From positions 186,001 to 250,000 of the forward strand of contig NZ_JAPEQG010000001.1 of assembly GCF_026339735.1 (NCBI RefSeq): 64,000 bases of DNA, in the 5' to 3' direction. The position numbers were made by a program, and so were the translations under genes. The notes below the pieces were generated by a model. It saw nothing but the letters and a program-made list of their open reading frames with translations. It was not told the origin of the DNA and made no database searches. The stretch is from Streptomyces sp. NBC_01669. GTDB taxonomy: Bacteria; Actinomycetota; Actinomycetes; Streptomycetales; Streptomycetaceae. Every line of letters begins with the position of its first letter. The first letter of the stretch is position 1. Of this stretch, positions 53,315 through 63,508 are shown piece after piece.

Positions 53315-56163
53315 ATGAATGCTCGGCTGGCCCTGCTGAACAGTGTGGAACGGGGCGTCACGGAGGGCGAGGTGCTGCGGCTCGCCCTTCAGCACGCCGT
53401 CGCCGAGCTGGACGGCCTGGGCGGGACGGTGCACCTGCGTGGTCCGATGTCGGCACTACGTCTGGTTCAGTGGCCGGACTGCCTCCGGGCCTCGTCCGGC
53501 CGTGGGAGATCATCGACCAGGAGGACACCTCGGCTCCGGCCCGCGCGGTGCGCCAGGGTACCGGCGTGTGGACGCTCCATGACCCCTCGGGCACCGCCCC
53601 GCCCACGTCGACCGATGGCTGGCCCGGGACGGGCCTGGCGGCCGTACCGGTGTTCGGCAGGGAGCGCCCCATCGGCGCCCTCACCGTCGTGACAGGTGCG
53701 TCAGGAGAGCCCGCAAGGAAACAGTGGGAGTTCCTCACAGCGGTGGCCACCTGGGCGAAGGAGCGGATGATCCAGGCCCCGCCACCCACTCGCCCCGCCC
53801 GGGAGGAGCCGAGCGGCACCTTCCTGCGGCAGGCGCTCAAGGCAGTCCAGGTAGGCACCTGGGAGTGGAACATCCGCACCGGCGCACTGTCCTGGGACGC
53901 TGCGGCCATGGCCGTCTACGGCACCGAGCCCGCCGACTTCACGCCCCAGGTCGAGAGCTGGATGAAGGTGGTCCACCCCGACGACCTGCCGTGGACGCTC
54001 GCCGCCGTCGAGAGGGCCATTCGCAACCGCGGAGTATTCCAAGCCGAATATCGAGTACGACGCCCCGACGGCAGTCACGGCTGGACCCAGACGCGCGCAA
54101 GGGTGGAGCTCGATGACATGGGCGAGCCCAACCGGATGATCGGGACGGCCTGGGACAGCAACGAGTCCCGGTCCGCCCGCGACTCGCTCAGCCACGCCCT
54201 GCGCCATATGAGCGACGGCTTCCTTTCGGCGGACGACGACTGGCGGATCACCTTCGTCAACCTCGAGGCGGAGGGCATGCTGGGCTCCTCCGACGAGGAG
54301 CTGTTCGGCCGCATGCTGTGGACATTGCCGGCCGTACAGCAGGTCGCCGACATGGAGGCGCGGTGCCGCCAGGCCGCCGCCACAGCCACGCCCACGGGCT
54401 TCGACGTGCAGATGCCGGAGACAGGACGCTGTTACCACCTGCGACTCGCCCCGGTGCCCGACGGGGTCACCCTGTACTTCACCGACGTCACGGAGACGCG
54501 CCGGCACGAGGCCGAGAGGGCCGCCGCCGAGACGGCCGCCACCGAGCGTGCCTCTCGGATCACGGAGCTGACCGCGGCACTCGCCAAGGCGACGACCTCA
54601 CGGGACGTGGTCGACGCGGTAGCCCAGCGGGTGCTGCCACCGTTCCGCGCCACCGGGCTGCTCGTGCAGGCCATCGAGGGCGACCGGGTCCACAACGTAG
54701 GAGCCGTCGGCTACCCCCGCACCTTCCTCGAACGCGTCGACGGCCGTTCGCGCATCGCCACAGACCCCGTCTGGGACGCGATCTCCACTCAGGGGCCGCT
54801 GTTCGTCTCCTCGGCCCAGGAGTACGCGGCGCGATATCCCGCTTTGGCCCAGAACCCGCACGGCATCGACAAGCAGGCCTGGGCGTTCCTGCCGCTGACC
54901 GCCTCCGGGCACACCTTCGGTGTCTGCGTGATCGCGTTCGACCAGCCGCGCCGCCTGGCAGACGAAGAGCGCACCTTGCTGACCGCCATCAGCGCCCTCG
55001 TCGCGCAGGCCCTGGAACGCGCGCGGCTGTACGACGCCGAGCACACCCGATCCCAGGAGCTGCAGCGCGCTCTGCTCCCCCAGAGGCTGCCCGACCTGCC
55101 GGCGTGCACCACCGCCGCCCGCTACCTGCCCGCCGGACAGGGCATGGACGTCGGCGGCGACTGGTACGACGTCATCCCACTCCCCGCCGGACGGGTCGCG
55201 CTCGTCGTCGGCGACGTGGTGGGCCACGGACTCTCCGAGGCCGTCACGATGGGACGGCTGCGCACGGCCGTCCACACCCTGGCCGGTTTCGAACTGCCAC
55301 CCGACGAGATCATGAGCCACCTCAACGAGATCGTCAGCAGCCTCGGGAAGAACTCGTACGCCACCTGCCTGTATGCCCTGTACGACTCCACCACCGGAAG
55401 GTGCTCCCTCACCCGCGCCGGCCACCCACCACCGGCAGTGCTCCACCCCGACGGCACCGTGCACTTCCCGCATCCAGTCCCGGATCCGCCCCTGGGCGCG
55501 GCAGAGCCCCCGTTCGAGACGGTGGAGCTGACGATGCCCCCGGGAAGCCTCCTCGTGCTGTACACCAACGGCCTGGTCGAATCGCCCGAGCGCAAGATCG
55601 ATCAGGGCATGACCGAACTGGCGAACCTCCTGCGCACCAGGGACAGCGAAGACCTGGACCGGCTCTGCGAAACCCTCATCGCCGGCCTGCTCCCCGCCGG
55701 ACAGCACACCAGTGACGACGCAGCCCTCCTGGTCGCCCGTGTGCACGCGCTCAGCTCCGACCAGATGGCCTCCTGGCCACTCCCGGAGGACCCCCGGGCA
55801 GCGGGCCTGGCCCGCAGGCACGTCCGGGAACAGCTGTCCACGTGGGGGCTGGACGACATGGCGACGACCACGGAACTGCTCGCCAGCGAGCTGGTCGGAA
55901 ACGTCGTACGACACGGAAGGGGACCGCTGCAACTGCGGCTGCTACGCGGCGCCGAGCTGGTCTGCGAGGTCTCCGACGGCAGTCTGACCATGCCCAGGGT
56001 CCGCCACGCGTCCGAGACGGACGAAGGCGGCCGGGGACTGCAGCTTGTCGCCGCGCTCTCCCAGCGGTGGGGCACTCGCTACACCGCGACTGGCAAGTGC
56101 ATCTGGACCGCACAGCCGATGCGCGGATCCGACATCCCAGCTCCGCTCCTGCCGGAATCCTGA
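53315..56163 (+). CDS. PAS/GAF/SpoIIE/RsbW sensor phosphatase with frameshift near 53467
   Basis: The start ATG 53315 gives MNARLALLNSVERGVTEGEV and half a GAF domain up to SALRLV; the rest of the GAF (GLPPGLVRPWEIIDQEDTSA) lies in another frame open from GTG 53470 to the stop at 56163. Restoring one base near 53467 rejoins them to about 949 residues, so this is a frameshift mutation or a sequencing error; alone, the downstream frame makes 897 residues. Order: GAF, PAS (VGTWEWNIRTGALSWDAAAM), PAS, GAF, SpoIIE phosphatase (VGGDWYDVIPL, VVGDVVGHG), RsbW-like HATPase (LLASELVGNVVRHG). It probably adjusts an anti-anti-sigma factor in response to bound ligands or redox signals. It lies between the Osa-like genes and the redox-regulator pair. 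Confidence 0.8.
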
Positions 56164-56767
56164 CGCGCCTGGAAGTCAGGACGGCGGCGAGCAGAGTACT
56201 TTCCCGCCACGATCACACGGGATGTGGTGTCGGCGCCGGTTCGCCTGCCGGTTCGGCTGTCCGGCCGGGTTCGGCCACACTGGGAACGTCAGGGCCGGCG
56301 TCGCTGCTGAGGCCCTTTTGGCCGCTACCCGCCCCCTCCGACTCGTACGGCCGGCCGTGCTTCCGCAGGAATCCGCCCATGGGGTCCTCCGGGTCACCCC
56401 CGTGCGCGGTCAGCCCCACCCTGCAGGTCCGGCTCCCACCCTGCGGGCCGGGCACGACCTGACCGCGAAAGCCGCCCGGCTGCGCCACCACACAGGCTGA
56501 AAACCAGCCGACAGCGACGCCCCCGCTCGTGCCGGCCACTGCGGAGGACGGCCGATCCTTGCCGAGTCCTCCCTGCCCGATGTTTCCCGCTGTCAGCGCA
56601 GCCTCTGCCCCACCGACACCACCACAGCCGAGTGGGCCCTGCGCGAACCGCTGCCGCCGGTCCCGGCCTGCCAGCCGCCGCGAGGGCCCTCCGTGGCCCA
56701 CGGATGCCACAGACACCGCACTGGCGGACGGCCGTCATTTCCCGGTCTTTGCGGGAATGATGGAGCC
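56164..56767. other. no supported gene
   Basis: Intergenic region with no recognisable frame. Close to the next gene, TTCCCG and CGGGAA (about 56737-56755) form a short inverted repeat, possibly regulatory. Confidence 0.35.
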
Positions 56768-58426
56768 ATGGCGAACCCGACGATCCTGACTGTCGACGAC
56801 GATCCGGCAGTCTCCCGGGCGGTCGCCCGCGACATCCGGCGACAGTACGGCGACCGCTACCGAATCGTGCGCGCGCTCTCCGGCCGCGATGCCCTTGAAG
56901 CACTGCGTGAGCTCAAGCTCCGTGGCGATCAGCTGGCGCTCATGCTCGCCGACTACCGCATGCCCCAGATGAACGGCATCGAGTTCCTCGAGGAGGCCAT
57001 GGATCTCTTCCCGCTCGCACGTCGCGTGTTGCTGACCGCCTACTCGGACACGGAAGCGGCCATCGACGCCATCAACGTCGTGGACCTCGACCACTACCTC
57101 CTCAAGCCCTGGAGCCCGCCGGAACAGCACCTCTATCCAGTGATCGACACACTGCTGGACCTCTGGCACGCCACACCGGATCCGGGAGACACGGAGACCC
57201 GCGTGGTCGGGCACCGTTGGTCCGCACCCTCCTTCGCCGTCCGCGACTTCCTCACCCGTAACCTCGTGCCCTATCGCTGGCTGCTGTCCGACGGGCCGGA
57301 GGGGGAGCGCCTACTGGCAGCCGCAGGACTGTCCGCGGCCGACGTACCGCTGGTCATCACCCCGGACGGAAAGCCTCTGGTCTCTCCCACCGAGCAAGAG
57401 CTCGCCACGCACGTCGGACTCAGCACCGTTCCTGCCTCGGATTTCTACGACCTGGTGGTGGTCGGTGGGGGGCCTGCCGGTCTGGGAGCTGCCGTCTACG
57501 GGGCCTCGGAGGGACTGCGTACGGTCCTGGTGGAACAGCAGGCGACCGGCGGGCAGGCCGGGCAGAGCAGCCGTATCGAGAATTATCTCGGCTTTCCCGA
57601 CGGCGTCTCCGGTTCCCAGCTGACCGAGCGAGCGCGCCGCCAGGCGCTGAAATTCGGGGCGGAGATTCTCAGCGCGCAGCGGGCTGTCGCACTGGAGGTG
57701 GCGGGATCCGGCCGGGTACTGCATCTGGGGCCGGAGAACTCCATTGCCGCGCACACCATCGTCCTGGCCACCGGGGTGTCCTATCGGCGCCTGTCCGCCA
57801 CCGGCCTGCAGGAGTTCACGGGGGCGGGCGTCTTCTACGGGTCTGCCGTCACCGAGGCGCCCAGCTGCTCCGGGGAGGATGTATACATCGTCGGCGGTGC
57901 CAACTCCGCGGGTCAGGCAGCGGTGTATTTCTCACGCTACGCACGGCGTGTTCACGTCCTCATCCGCCAGGGTGATCTGACCCGTTCGATGTCCAGCTAT
58001 CTGGTCGACCAGATCAACGGCATCGCCAACATCCAGGTCCACCCGTGGACCGAGGTGCTCGGTGGTGCGGGCGAAGGGCACCTGCAGCAGCTGACCCTCC
58101 GCGAGAGCCGGTCCGGCGCCGTACGCACCATTGCCGCGTCGTGGCTGTTCATCTTCATCGGGGCCGAGCCGCATACGGAGTGGCTGGCGGGGGTGGTCAC
58201 CCGCGATGAGCGCGGATTCGTGGTGACCGGCCCCGACCTGGTGGCCGGAGGGAAGCGTCCACCCGGGTGGCGGTTGCCGAGAGATCCGTACCACCTGGAG
58301 TCGAGCGTGCCCGGCGTCTTCGCTGCGGGAGATGTGCGTTCCTCCTCGGTCAAACGCGTCGCGTCGGCCGTCGGCGAGGGAGCCATGGCCGTCGCGCTGG
58401 TGCACCGCTATCTGGAGGCGCAGTGA
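56768..58426 (+). CDS. receiver domain fused to thioredoxin reductase-like flavoprotein
   Basis: A 552-residue fusion, ATG 56768 after GGAG. Residues 1-130 are a receiver (ILTVDDDPAVSRAVA, D62 in LADYRMPQMNG, LLKPWSPPE). Residues about 225-545 are a class II pyridine-nucleotide oxidoreductase: VVVGGGPAGLGAAVYGASEG, GGQAGQSSRIENYLGFP, the NADPH motif VYIVGGANSAGQAAV and VFAAGDVRSSSVKRVASAVG. Where thioredoxin reductase has the redox pair C-A-T-C it has YGSAVTEAPSCSG, so the disulfide is missing and reduction of thioredoxin is unlikely. It may be a flavin redox sensor or oxidase controlled by phosphorylation. Its TGA overlaps the GTG of the kinase at 58423. Confidence 0.88.
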   Translation: MANPTILTVDDDPAVSRAVARDIRRQYGDRYRIVRALSGRDALEALRELKLRGDQLALMLADYRMPQMNGIEFLEEAMDLFPLARRVLLTAYSDTEAAIDAINVVDLDHYLLKPWSPPEQHLYPVIDTLLDLWHATPDPGDTETRVVGHRWSAPSFAVRDFLTRNLVPYRWLLSDGPEGERLLAAAGLSAADVPLVITPDGKPLVSPTEQELATHVGLSTVPASDFYDLVVVGGGPAGLGAAVYGASEGLRTVLVEQQATGGQAGQSSRIENYLGFPDGVSGSQLTERARRQALKFGAEILSAQRAVALEVAGSGRVLHLGPENSIAAHTIVLATGVSYRRLSATGLQEFTGAGVFYGSAVTEAPSCSGEDVYIVGGANSAGQAAVYFSRYARRVHVLIRQGDLTRSMSSYLVDQINGIANIQVHPWTEVLGGAGEGHLQQLTLRESRSGAVRTIAASWLFIFIGAEPHTEWLAGVVTRDERGFVVTGPDLVAGGKRPPGWRLPRDPYHLESSVPGVFAAGDVRSSSVKRVASAVGEGAMAVALVHRYLEAQ

Positions 58427-59856
58427 CCACGTCAGCACATCTGTCACCGGAGCAGTTGCGGACTCTGTTCCTGTTCGAGGAACTCAGCGACGAGCAACTC
58501 GGCTGGCTGGCAGAACGCGGCCGCGCGGAGCAACGGCCCGCCGGAAGCGTGGTGTACAAGGAGGGCGAGTCGGCCACGTGTTTCTTCGTGCTGCTCAGCG
58601 GGGTGATCGCGCTCAGCCGGGTACTGCACGGCGACGATGTGGAGGTCACCCGCACCGATCAGCGCGGTGTGTACAGCGGGGCGACTCGCTCGTACATCGG
58701 GGACCGCATCGAGCAGCGATACCCCCACACCCTGCGGGCTGTCACTGACACCGAGTTCTTCGTGTTGCCCGCCGACGATTTCGCGCACGCGGTACGCACG
58801 TGGTTCCCGATGGCACTGCACCTGCTGGAGGGCTTGTTCTTCGGTACGCGTGCGGCCAATGCCATCGTCAATGAGCGCGAGCGGCTGCTGGCCCTGGCGT
58901 CGCTGTCGGCAGGCCTCACGCATGAGCTGAACAATCCTGCGGCAGCCGCTGTACGGGCCACCGCAGCTCTGCGGGAGCGAGTGGCCGGTATGCGTCACAA
59001 GCTCGCCATGATTGCTGACGGCCGGCTGGACGGAACCGAGCTGCATCGTCTCGTGGAGCTGCAGGACGATGCGGTTCAACAAGCGGCTGCGGCTTCCGGG
59101 CTGCCAGCGCTGGCTGCTGCGGATGCGGAGGACGCCGTCGGCGACTGGCTCGAGGACCACGGGGTCACAGAGGCGTGGGATCTGGCACCGACTCTGGTCG
59201 CCGCGGACATCGGCGTGCCGTGGCTGACCTCGGTGGCCGACACCATCGGCGAGGACAATCTGGGCTCCACGGTGCGGTGGCTGGCGTACACCATCGATGC
59301 GGAACTTCTGATGGGCGAGATCGACGACGCCGTGACCCGCATCTCGGGCCTGGTCGGCGCGGCAAAGCAGTACGCGCAGCTGGACCGGGCGCCGCAACAG
59401 ACCGTGGATGTGCACACGTTGCTCGATGCCACGCTGACCATGCTGCGGGCGAAGATCCCGTCCAATGTTCTGGTGGTCAAGGACTACGACCATGGACTAC
59501 CGCCGATTTCGGCCTTCGGAGCCGAGCTCAACCAGGTATGGACCAACCTGATCATCAACGCCGCGGACGCCATGCCCGCAGGGGGCACACTGACTATTCG
59601 GACGTGGCGGGAGGATGCCCACCTGCTCGTGGAGGTGGCCGACACCGGCGCAGGGATTCCGTCAGACATCAGACCCCGGATCTTCGAACCGTTCTTCACC
59701 ACCAAACCGGTCGGTGAGGGCACTGGACTGGGGCTGGACATCTCCTACCGCATCGTGGTCAACAAACATCATGGGGACATCCGGGTCTCCTCGCAGCCGG
59801 GCGACACTCGCTTTCAGGTATGTCTGCCGATCGACCCTCAGGACGAGGGGCCCTGA
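58423..59856 (+). CDS. histidine kinase with cyclic-nucleotide-binding domain
   Basis: A 477-residue soluble kinase from GTG 58423, coupled to the upstream gene (GTGA). Residues 10-135 are a cNMP-binding fold ([40 protein letters not shown]). The phospho-His lies in [20 protein letters not shown]. The ATPase shows [37 protein letters not shown] and [13 protein letters not shown] domain of about 130 residues lies between His box and ATPase. With the receiver-reductase fusion as probable phosphorylation target this is a two-component pair linking nucleotide or redox state to the flavoprotein. Confidence 0.88.
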   Translation: MTTSAHLSPEQLRTLFLFEELSDEQLGWLAERGRAEQRPAGSVVYKEGESATCFFVLLSGVIALSRVLHGDDVEVTRTDQRGVYSGATRSYIGDRIEQRYPHTLRAVTDTEFFVLPADDFAHAVRTWFPMALHLLEGLFFGTRAANAIVNERERLLALASLSAGLTHELNNPAAAAVRATAALRERVAGMRHKLAMIADGRLDGTELHRLVELQDDAVQQAAAASGLPALAAADAEDAVGDWLEDHGVTEAWDLAPTLVAADIGVPWLTSVADTIGEDNLGSTVRWLAYTIDAELLMGEIDDAVTRISGLVGAAKQYAQLDRAPQQTVDVHTLLDATLTMLRAKIPSNVLVVKDYDHGLPPISAFGAELNQVWTNLIINAADAMPAGGTLTIRTWREDAHLLVEVADTGAGIPSDIRPRIFEPFFTTKPVGEGTGLGLDISYRIVVNKHHGDIRVSSQPGDTRFQVCLPIDPQDEGP

Positions 59857-59908
59857 GGGTGTGACACAGAACCGCCCGGCAACCAGCGGAACCGAATCAA
59901 CGCGCCCC

Positions 59909-60371
59909 TGAACAGCCAGGGAACGGACGCCGGAAAGAAGATCGTCGGCAGGGAACGAGGCATCCTCACCGACACGATCGGGCTCCTCCTCGCCGTGACC
60001 GTCACCGCCGCGAGCCACTCCGAAAACGCCGCGGGAATACAACTCCTCGACCAAACCAAGAAGAGCTACCCCACCACCTCCAGGAGCGGGTCGACACCGG
60101 CTTCAAGAACGCCGTCGTCGAGCACGGCGCGAGGCTCGGAATCGGCGTCGAAGTCGTCAACAGAAACCCGGAAATCCGCGGCTTCCACGTCGTCAAAAGA
60201 TGCTGGGTCGTAGAACGCAGCACTGGATGGATCATGATGCACCGCCGCCTGGCCCGCGATTACGAGACCCTCACCATCAGCTCTGAAGCCGTGATCCATC
60301 TCGCCTCGATCGACTACCTCACCAAACGCATAACGGACGAGACCACACCCACCCGGCGAGGAACCTACTAG
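59909..60371 (+). pseudogene. IS5-family (IS112-type) transposase C-terminal remnant
   Basis: The first frame reads ILTDTIGLLLAVTVTAASHS and ENAAGIQLLDQTKKSYPT; after a frameshift, VDTGFKNAVVEHGARLGI, FHVVKRCWVVERSTGWIMMH and RRLARDYETLTISSEAVIHL, ending at TAG 60371. This is the catalytic C-terminal half of an IS5-group transposase. The N-terminal half and left end are missing. Confidence 0.8.
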
Positions 60372-60432
60372 GCGATAAAGTGCATTCCGCCTACATCAAA
60401 CACCCTCTCACATCTCCCTGAACCAACCCGTG

Positions 60433-61272
60433 TCACTTCAGGCCCGTATGCGCGAGTCCCTCCACAAACTGGCGCTGGGCGAAGACGAACACCGCGAGTA
60501 CCGGCAGTGCGGTGAGGGAGGCGGCGGCCAGTTGGACGTTCCACATGGGTCCTCCGTAGGCATCGACGTACTGGGTGAGAGCCTGCGGCAGGGTGAACAT
60601 CTCCGGGGTAGAGAGGTAGACGATCGGCTCCAGGTAGAGGTTCCAGCTGTGCAGGAAGGTGAAGATGGCGACCGCCGACAGGGCAGGGCGGGCCAGTGGC
60701 AGGGCGATCCGCCAGTAGATGGCGAAGCGGCCCAGGCCGTCCATCCGTGCAGCCTCCTCCAGTTCGTGGGGCAGTGCGATGAAGAACTGCCGCATGATGA
60801 ACGTCGCCAGCACGCTCGGCGCGCCGAGGACCGGCACCAGGATCAGCGGCCAGTGGGTGTCGACCATCCCCCAGTCGTGGAACAACTGGAACAGCGGGAC
60901 GATGGTGACCTCGCTGGGGATCAGCAGACCGGTGAGGACCACGAGGAACAGGATGTTCTGCCCGGGGAAGCGGATGCGGGCGAAGGCGTATCCGGCCAGC
61001 GACGAGACCGCGAGCGTGCCCAGGGTCACCACGATCGCGATGTACATGCTGTTGAAGTACTGCTGGCCGAACGGCTGGAGTTCGAAGACCTTGCGGTAGG
61101 CGTCGAGTTCCGGATCGTCGGGGAACAGCTTCGGGGGGAAGGCGAAGATGTCACCGGCCGGCTTCAGCGAGGACGTCGCCATCCACCAGGTGGGGAAGAC
61201 GAACGGCACGCACAGCACGATCAGGACGCCGTAGAGCAGCAACTTGGCGCGAGTGGACAGCTTACGACTCAT
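60433..61272 (-). CDS. carbohydrate ABC transporter permease (MalG type)
   Basis: A 279-residue inner-membrane permease with six helices. The ATPase-docking EAA loop reads ELEEAARMDGLGRFAIYWRI with ALPLARPALSAVAIF after it. The N-terminus LLLYGVLIVLCVPFVFPTWW is typical of the second permease of sugar importers. ATG 61272 overlaps the upstream permease stop by 11 bp, so they are coupled. No ATPase gene is in the operon; in Streptomyces the shared ATPase MsiK usually serves such importers. Confidence 0.9.
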   Translation of the reverse strand: MSRKLSTRAKLLLYGVLIVLCVPFVFPTWWMATSSLKPAGDIFAFPPKLFPDDPELDAYRKVFELQPFGQQYFNSMYIAIVVTLGTLAVSSLAGYAFARIRFPGQNILFLVVLTGLLIPSEVTIVPLFQLFHDWGMVDTHWPLILVPVLGAPSVLATFIMRQFFIALPHELEEAARMDGLGRFAIYWRIALPLARPALSAVAIFTFLHSWNLYLEPIVYLSTPEMFTLPQALTQYVDAYGGPMWNVQLAAASLTALPVLAVFVFAQRQFVEGLAHTGLK

Positions 61273-62215
61273 GGAACACCCACTTCTTGCGCATCTGCCA
61301 CTGGATGACGGTCAGCACGAGCACGATCACGAACAGCAGGACCGAGAGTGTCGCCCCGTAGCCGAAGTGGTGGAAGTTGAACGCCTGTTGGTAGAGGTAG
61401 TAGACGAGCACGGTGGTGGAGCCGGACGGGCCGCCCTGGGTGAGGACAGCGATCTGCGCGAAGACCTGAAGCGAGCCGACGACCGTGATGATCGAGGTGA
61501 GCAGGATGGTGGGGCTGATCAGCGGCACCGTGATGCGCCAGAACTGCCGCCATCGCCCGGCGCCGTCCACGGTCGCCGCCTCGTACAGCTCGCGAGGCAC
61601 TCCCTGCAGGGCGGCCAGGAAGAGCACCATGTTCAGGCCGACGTTCTTGAAGCACTGCACGACGATGGCCGACAGCATCGAAGTTCCCTCGCTGCGCAAC
61701 CAGTTGGGCCCCTTGACGCCGATCAGGTCCAGGCCGGCGTTGATGCCGCCGTTCTTCTGGAGCAGGAAGCCCCACACGATGGTCCAGGCGACGAGCGAGA
61801 CGACGACCGGTGAGAAGAACAGGGTGCGGAAGACGACGCTGCCGCGCAGTTTCTGATTGAGCAGCACGGCCAGCGCCAGCGCAAGGGAGAGGTTGAGGAC
61901 CACCAGGCCGACGGAGAAGTAGGCGGTGGCCTGCAGCACGCCCGGCAGCTTCGGGTCGTCGAACAGCTTCTGGTAGTTGTCCGTTCCCACCGAGTGGAAG
62001 GTGCCGGCCAGCACGTTCCACTCGTGGAAGCTGTACCAGACGACCAGGACCAGCGGGATCAGTACGAAGACGACGGTGCCGACCAGCTGCGGGGCGATGA
62101 ACAGGTAGCCGGCCAGCTGATCCCGGCGCCGGGAGGTCCAGAAGGGCTTCCCGGCGCGGGTGCCGTCGCCCGGCGGGCCGGCGGCCGTGGTGCGGGGTCG
62201 TTCGAGGGTCTTCAT
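61262..62215 (-). CDS. carbohydrate ABC transporter permease (MalF type)
   Basis: A 317-residue permease. The N-terminus RRRDQLAGYLFIAPQLVGTV is typical of MalF/LacF-like subunits, and the EAA loop is RELYEAATVDGAGRWRQFWR. The start ATG 62215 is 7 bp past the binding-protein stop. It forms the membrane channel with the 60433-61272 subunit. Confidence 0.9.
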   Translation of the reverse strand: MKTLERPRTTAAGPPGDGTRAGKPFWTSRRRDQLAGYLFIAPQLVGTVVFVLIPLVLVVWYSFHEWNVLAGTFHSVGTDNYQKLFDDPKLPGVLQATAYFSVGLVVLNLSLALALAVLLNQKLRGSVVFRTLFFSPVVVSLVAWTIVWGFLLQKNGGINAGLDLIGVKGPNWLRSEGTSMLSAIVVQCFKNVGLNMVLFLAALQGVPRELYEAATVDGAGRWRQFWRITVPLISPTILLTSIITVVGSLQVFAQIAVLTQGGPSGSTTVLVYYLYQQAFNFHHFGYGATLSVLLFVIVLVLTVIQWQMRKKWVFHES

Positions 62216-62222
62216 GACGCCG

Positions 62223-63491
62223 TCACTGCTCCAGCTGCGGCTTGATGGAGCTGCAGACCCCCGTCAGGACCTTCTGCACGTCGGCGTCCGGCTTCCACAG
62301 CGCGTCGAGGCCGGAGCGTACGGCCGAGTAGATCTCGGCCTGGCCCATGTGGACGGGCTTGACCTTGCCGCTCTTGATTCCGTCGATGACGACGCTGGAC
62401 AGTTGCTCCTCGCTGAGCTTGGCGTTGCTCTTGGCGAGCGTGGCGGCGTTCAGCTGGGAGGTGCGGGCCTGCGGGAAGTAGGCGCCGAGCTTCGCGGAGT
62501 TCTCCCTGTTGGTCATGAAGGCCTGGAATTCGGCGGCGGCGTCGGCGTGCGCGCTCTTGGCGAGCACCGCGATCCCGGCCTGGCCGATCACGGCGTACTT
62601 GCCCTTGGGCCCTTCGGGCAGCGGGACGAAGTCCCACTTGAACTTGTCCGTGAGAAGGGAGGCGCGGCTCATCTGGGTGACGGTCATGGCAGCCTCGCCG
62701 GCAAAGAAGTCGGCGGCGGTGCCGGGGGCGAGCATCGCCTCGTCGTCGAAGATCGCCTTGTGCAGGCTGGTCATCGCCTCGATCATCTCCGGCTTGTCGA
62801 AGCCGCAGGTCTTGCCGTCGGCAGACCAGGCCTCGGCGCCCCAGCCGTCCCAGTAGGTGGCGAGGTTGTCCCAGGCCTTGTAGTCGAAGTCGCGGATGAC
62901 CATGCCGGTCCTGCCGGTCTTGGCATGGACCGCGGCGCCCGTCTTGGTGACCTCGTCCCAGTTCCACTTGCCCTGCTTGATCAGCTCGGCGGGGCTCGGT
63001 CGGCCAGACTTCTTCAGCATGTCGAGATTGACGAAGACGCCGAAGGGCGAGGTGGAGAAGGGGTAGGCGTAGAGCTTGCCGTCCTGCTGCCAGATCCTCT
63101 TGGCGGCGGGCAGCACGTCGGGGTCGTCCTTGACCTCCTTCAGGGCGCCGGAGGAGACGAAGTCAAGGGAGGAGTTCTCGAATATCCACGCCAGGTCCGG
63201 CGCCTTGCCGCCGGCCATCCGGGTGGTGAGGGTCTCGGTGTAGTTCTCGACCGGGAGGACATCGAACTTGATCGACTTCACCTCGGGGTGGGACTTGCGG
63301 TACGCGTCGGCGATGCCGTTGAGCAGCTTCAGATGCTCCGGGGCGCCGGACCAGACCGTCATACGTAGGCTCACGGGCCCGTCGTCGGAGCCACCGCTGT
63401 CGCCGCCGCTGCCGCAGGCGGTCAGGGCGAGGAGTCCGGTGGCGGCCAGGGCGGCGAGCTTGGTCGTGCGCTGCTGTCGGTGGGAGTTCAT
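62223..63491 (-). CDS. sugar-binding lipoprotein of ABC importer
   Basis: A 422-residue extracellular solute-binding protein, ATG 63491 with AGGAGAGG. The lipobox LLALTACGSGG marks a lipid-anchored protein. Family blocks include KAPDLAWIFENSSLDFVSS, WNWDEVTKTGAAVHAKTGR and AFMTNRENSAKLGAYFP. It delivers a sugar or oligosaccharide to the two permeases encoded downstream. An FAD-dependent oxidoreductase gene precedes it. The GH43 enzyme 18 kb away could use the same sugars, but nothing shows linkage. Confidence 0.9.
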   Translation of the reverse strand: MNSHRQQRTTKLAALAATGLLALTACGSGGDSGGSDDGPVSLRMTVWSGAPEHLKLLNGIADAYRKSHPEVKSIKFDVLPVENYTETLTTRMAGGKAPDLAWIFENSSLDFVSSGALKEVKDDPDVLPAAKRIWQQDGKLYAYPFSTSPFGVFVNLDMLKKSGRPSPAELIKQGKWNWDEVTKTGAAVHAKTGRTGMVIRDFDYKAWDNLATYWDGWGAEAWSADGKTCGFDKPEMIEAMTSLHKAIFDDEAMLAPGTAADFFAGEAAMTVTQMSRASLLTDKFKWDFVPLPEGPKGKYAVIGQAGIAVLAKSAHADAAAEFQAFMTNRENSAKLGAYFPQARTSQLNAATLAKSNAKLSEEQLSSVVIDGIKSGKVKPVHMGQAEIYSAVRSGLDALWKPDADVQKVLTGVCSSIKPQLEQ

Positions 63492-63508
63492 GCGGGTGCC
63501 TCTCCTGG

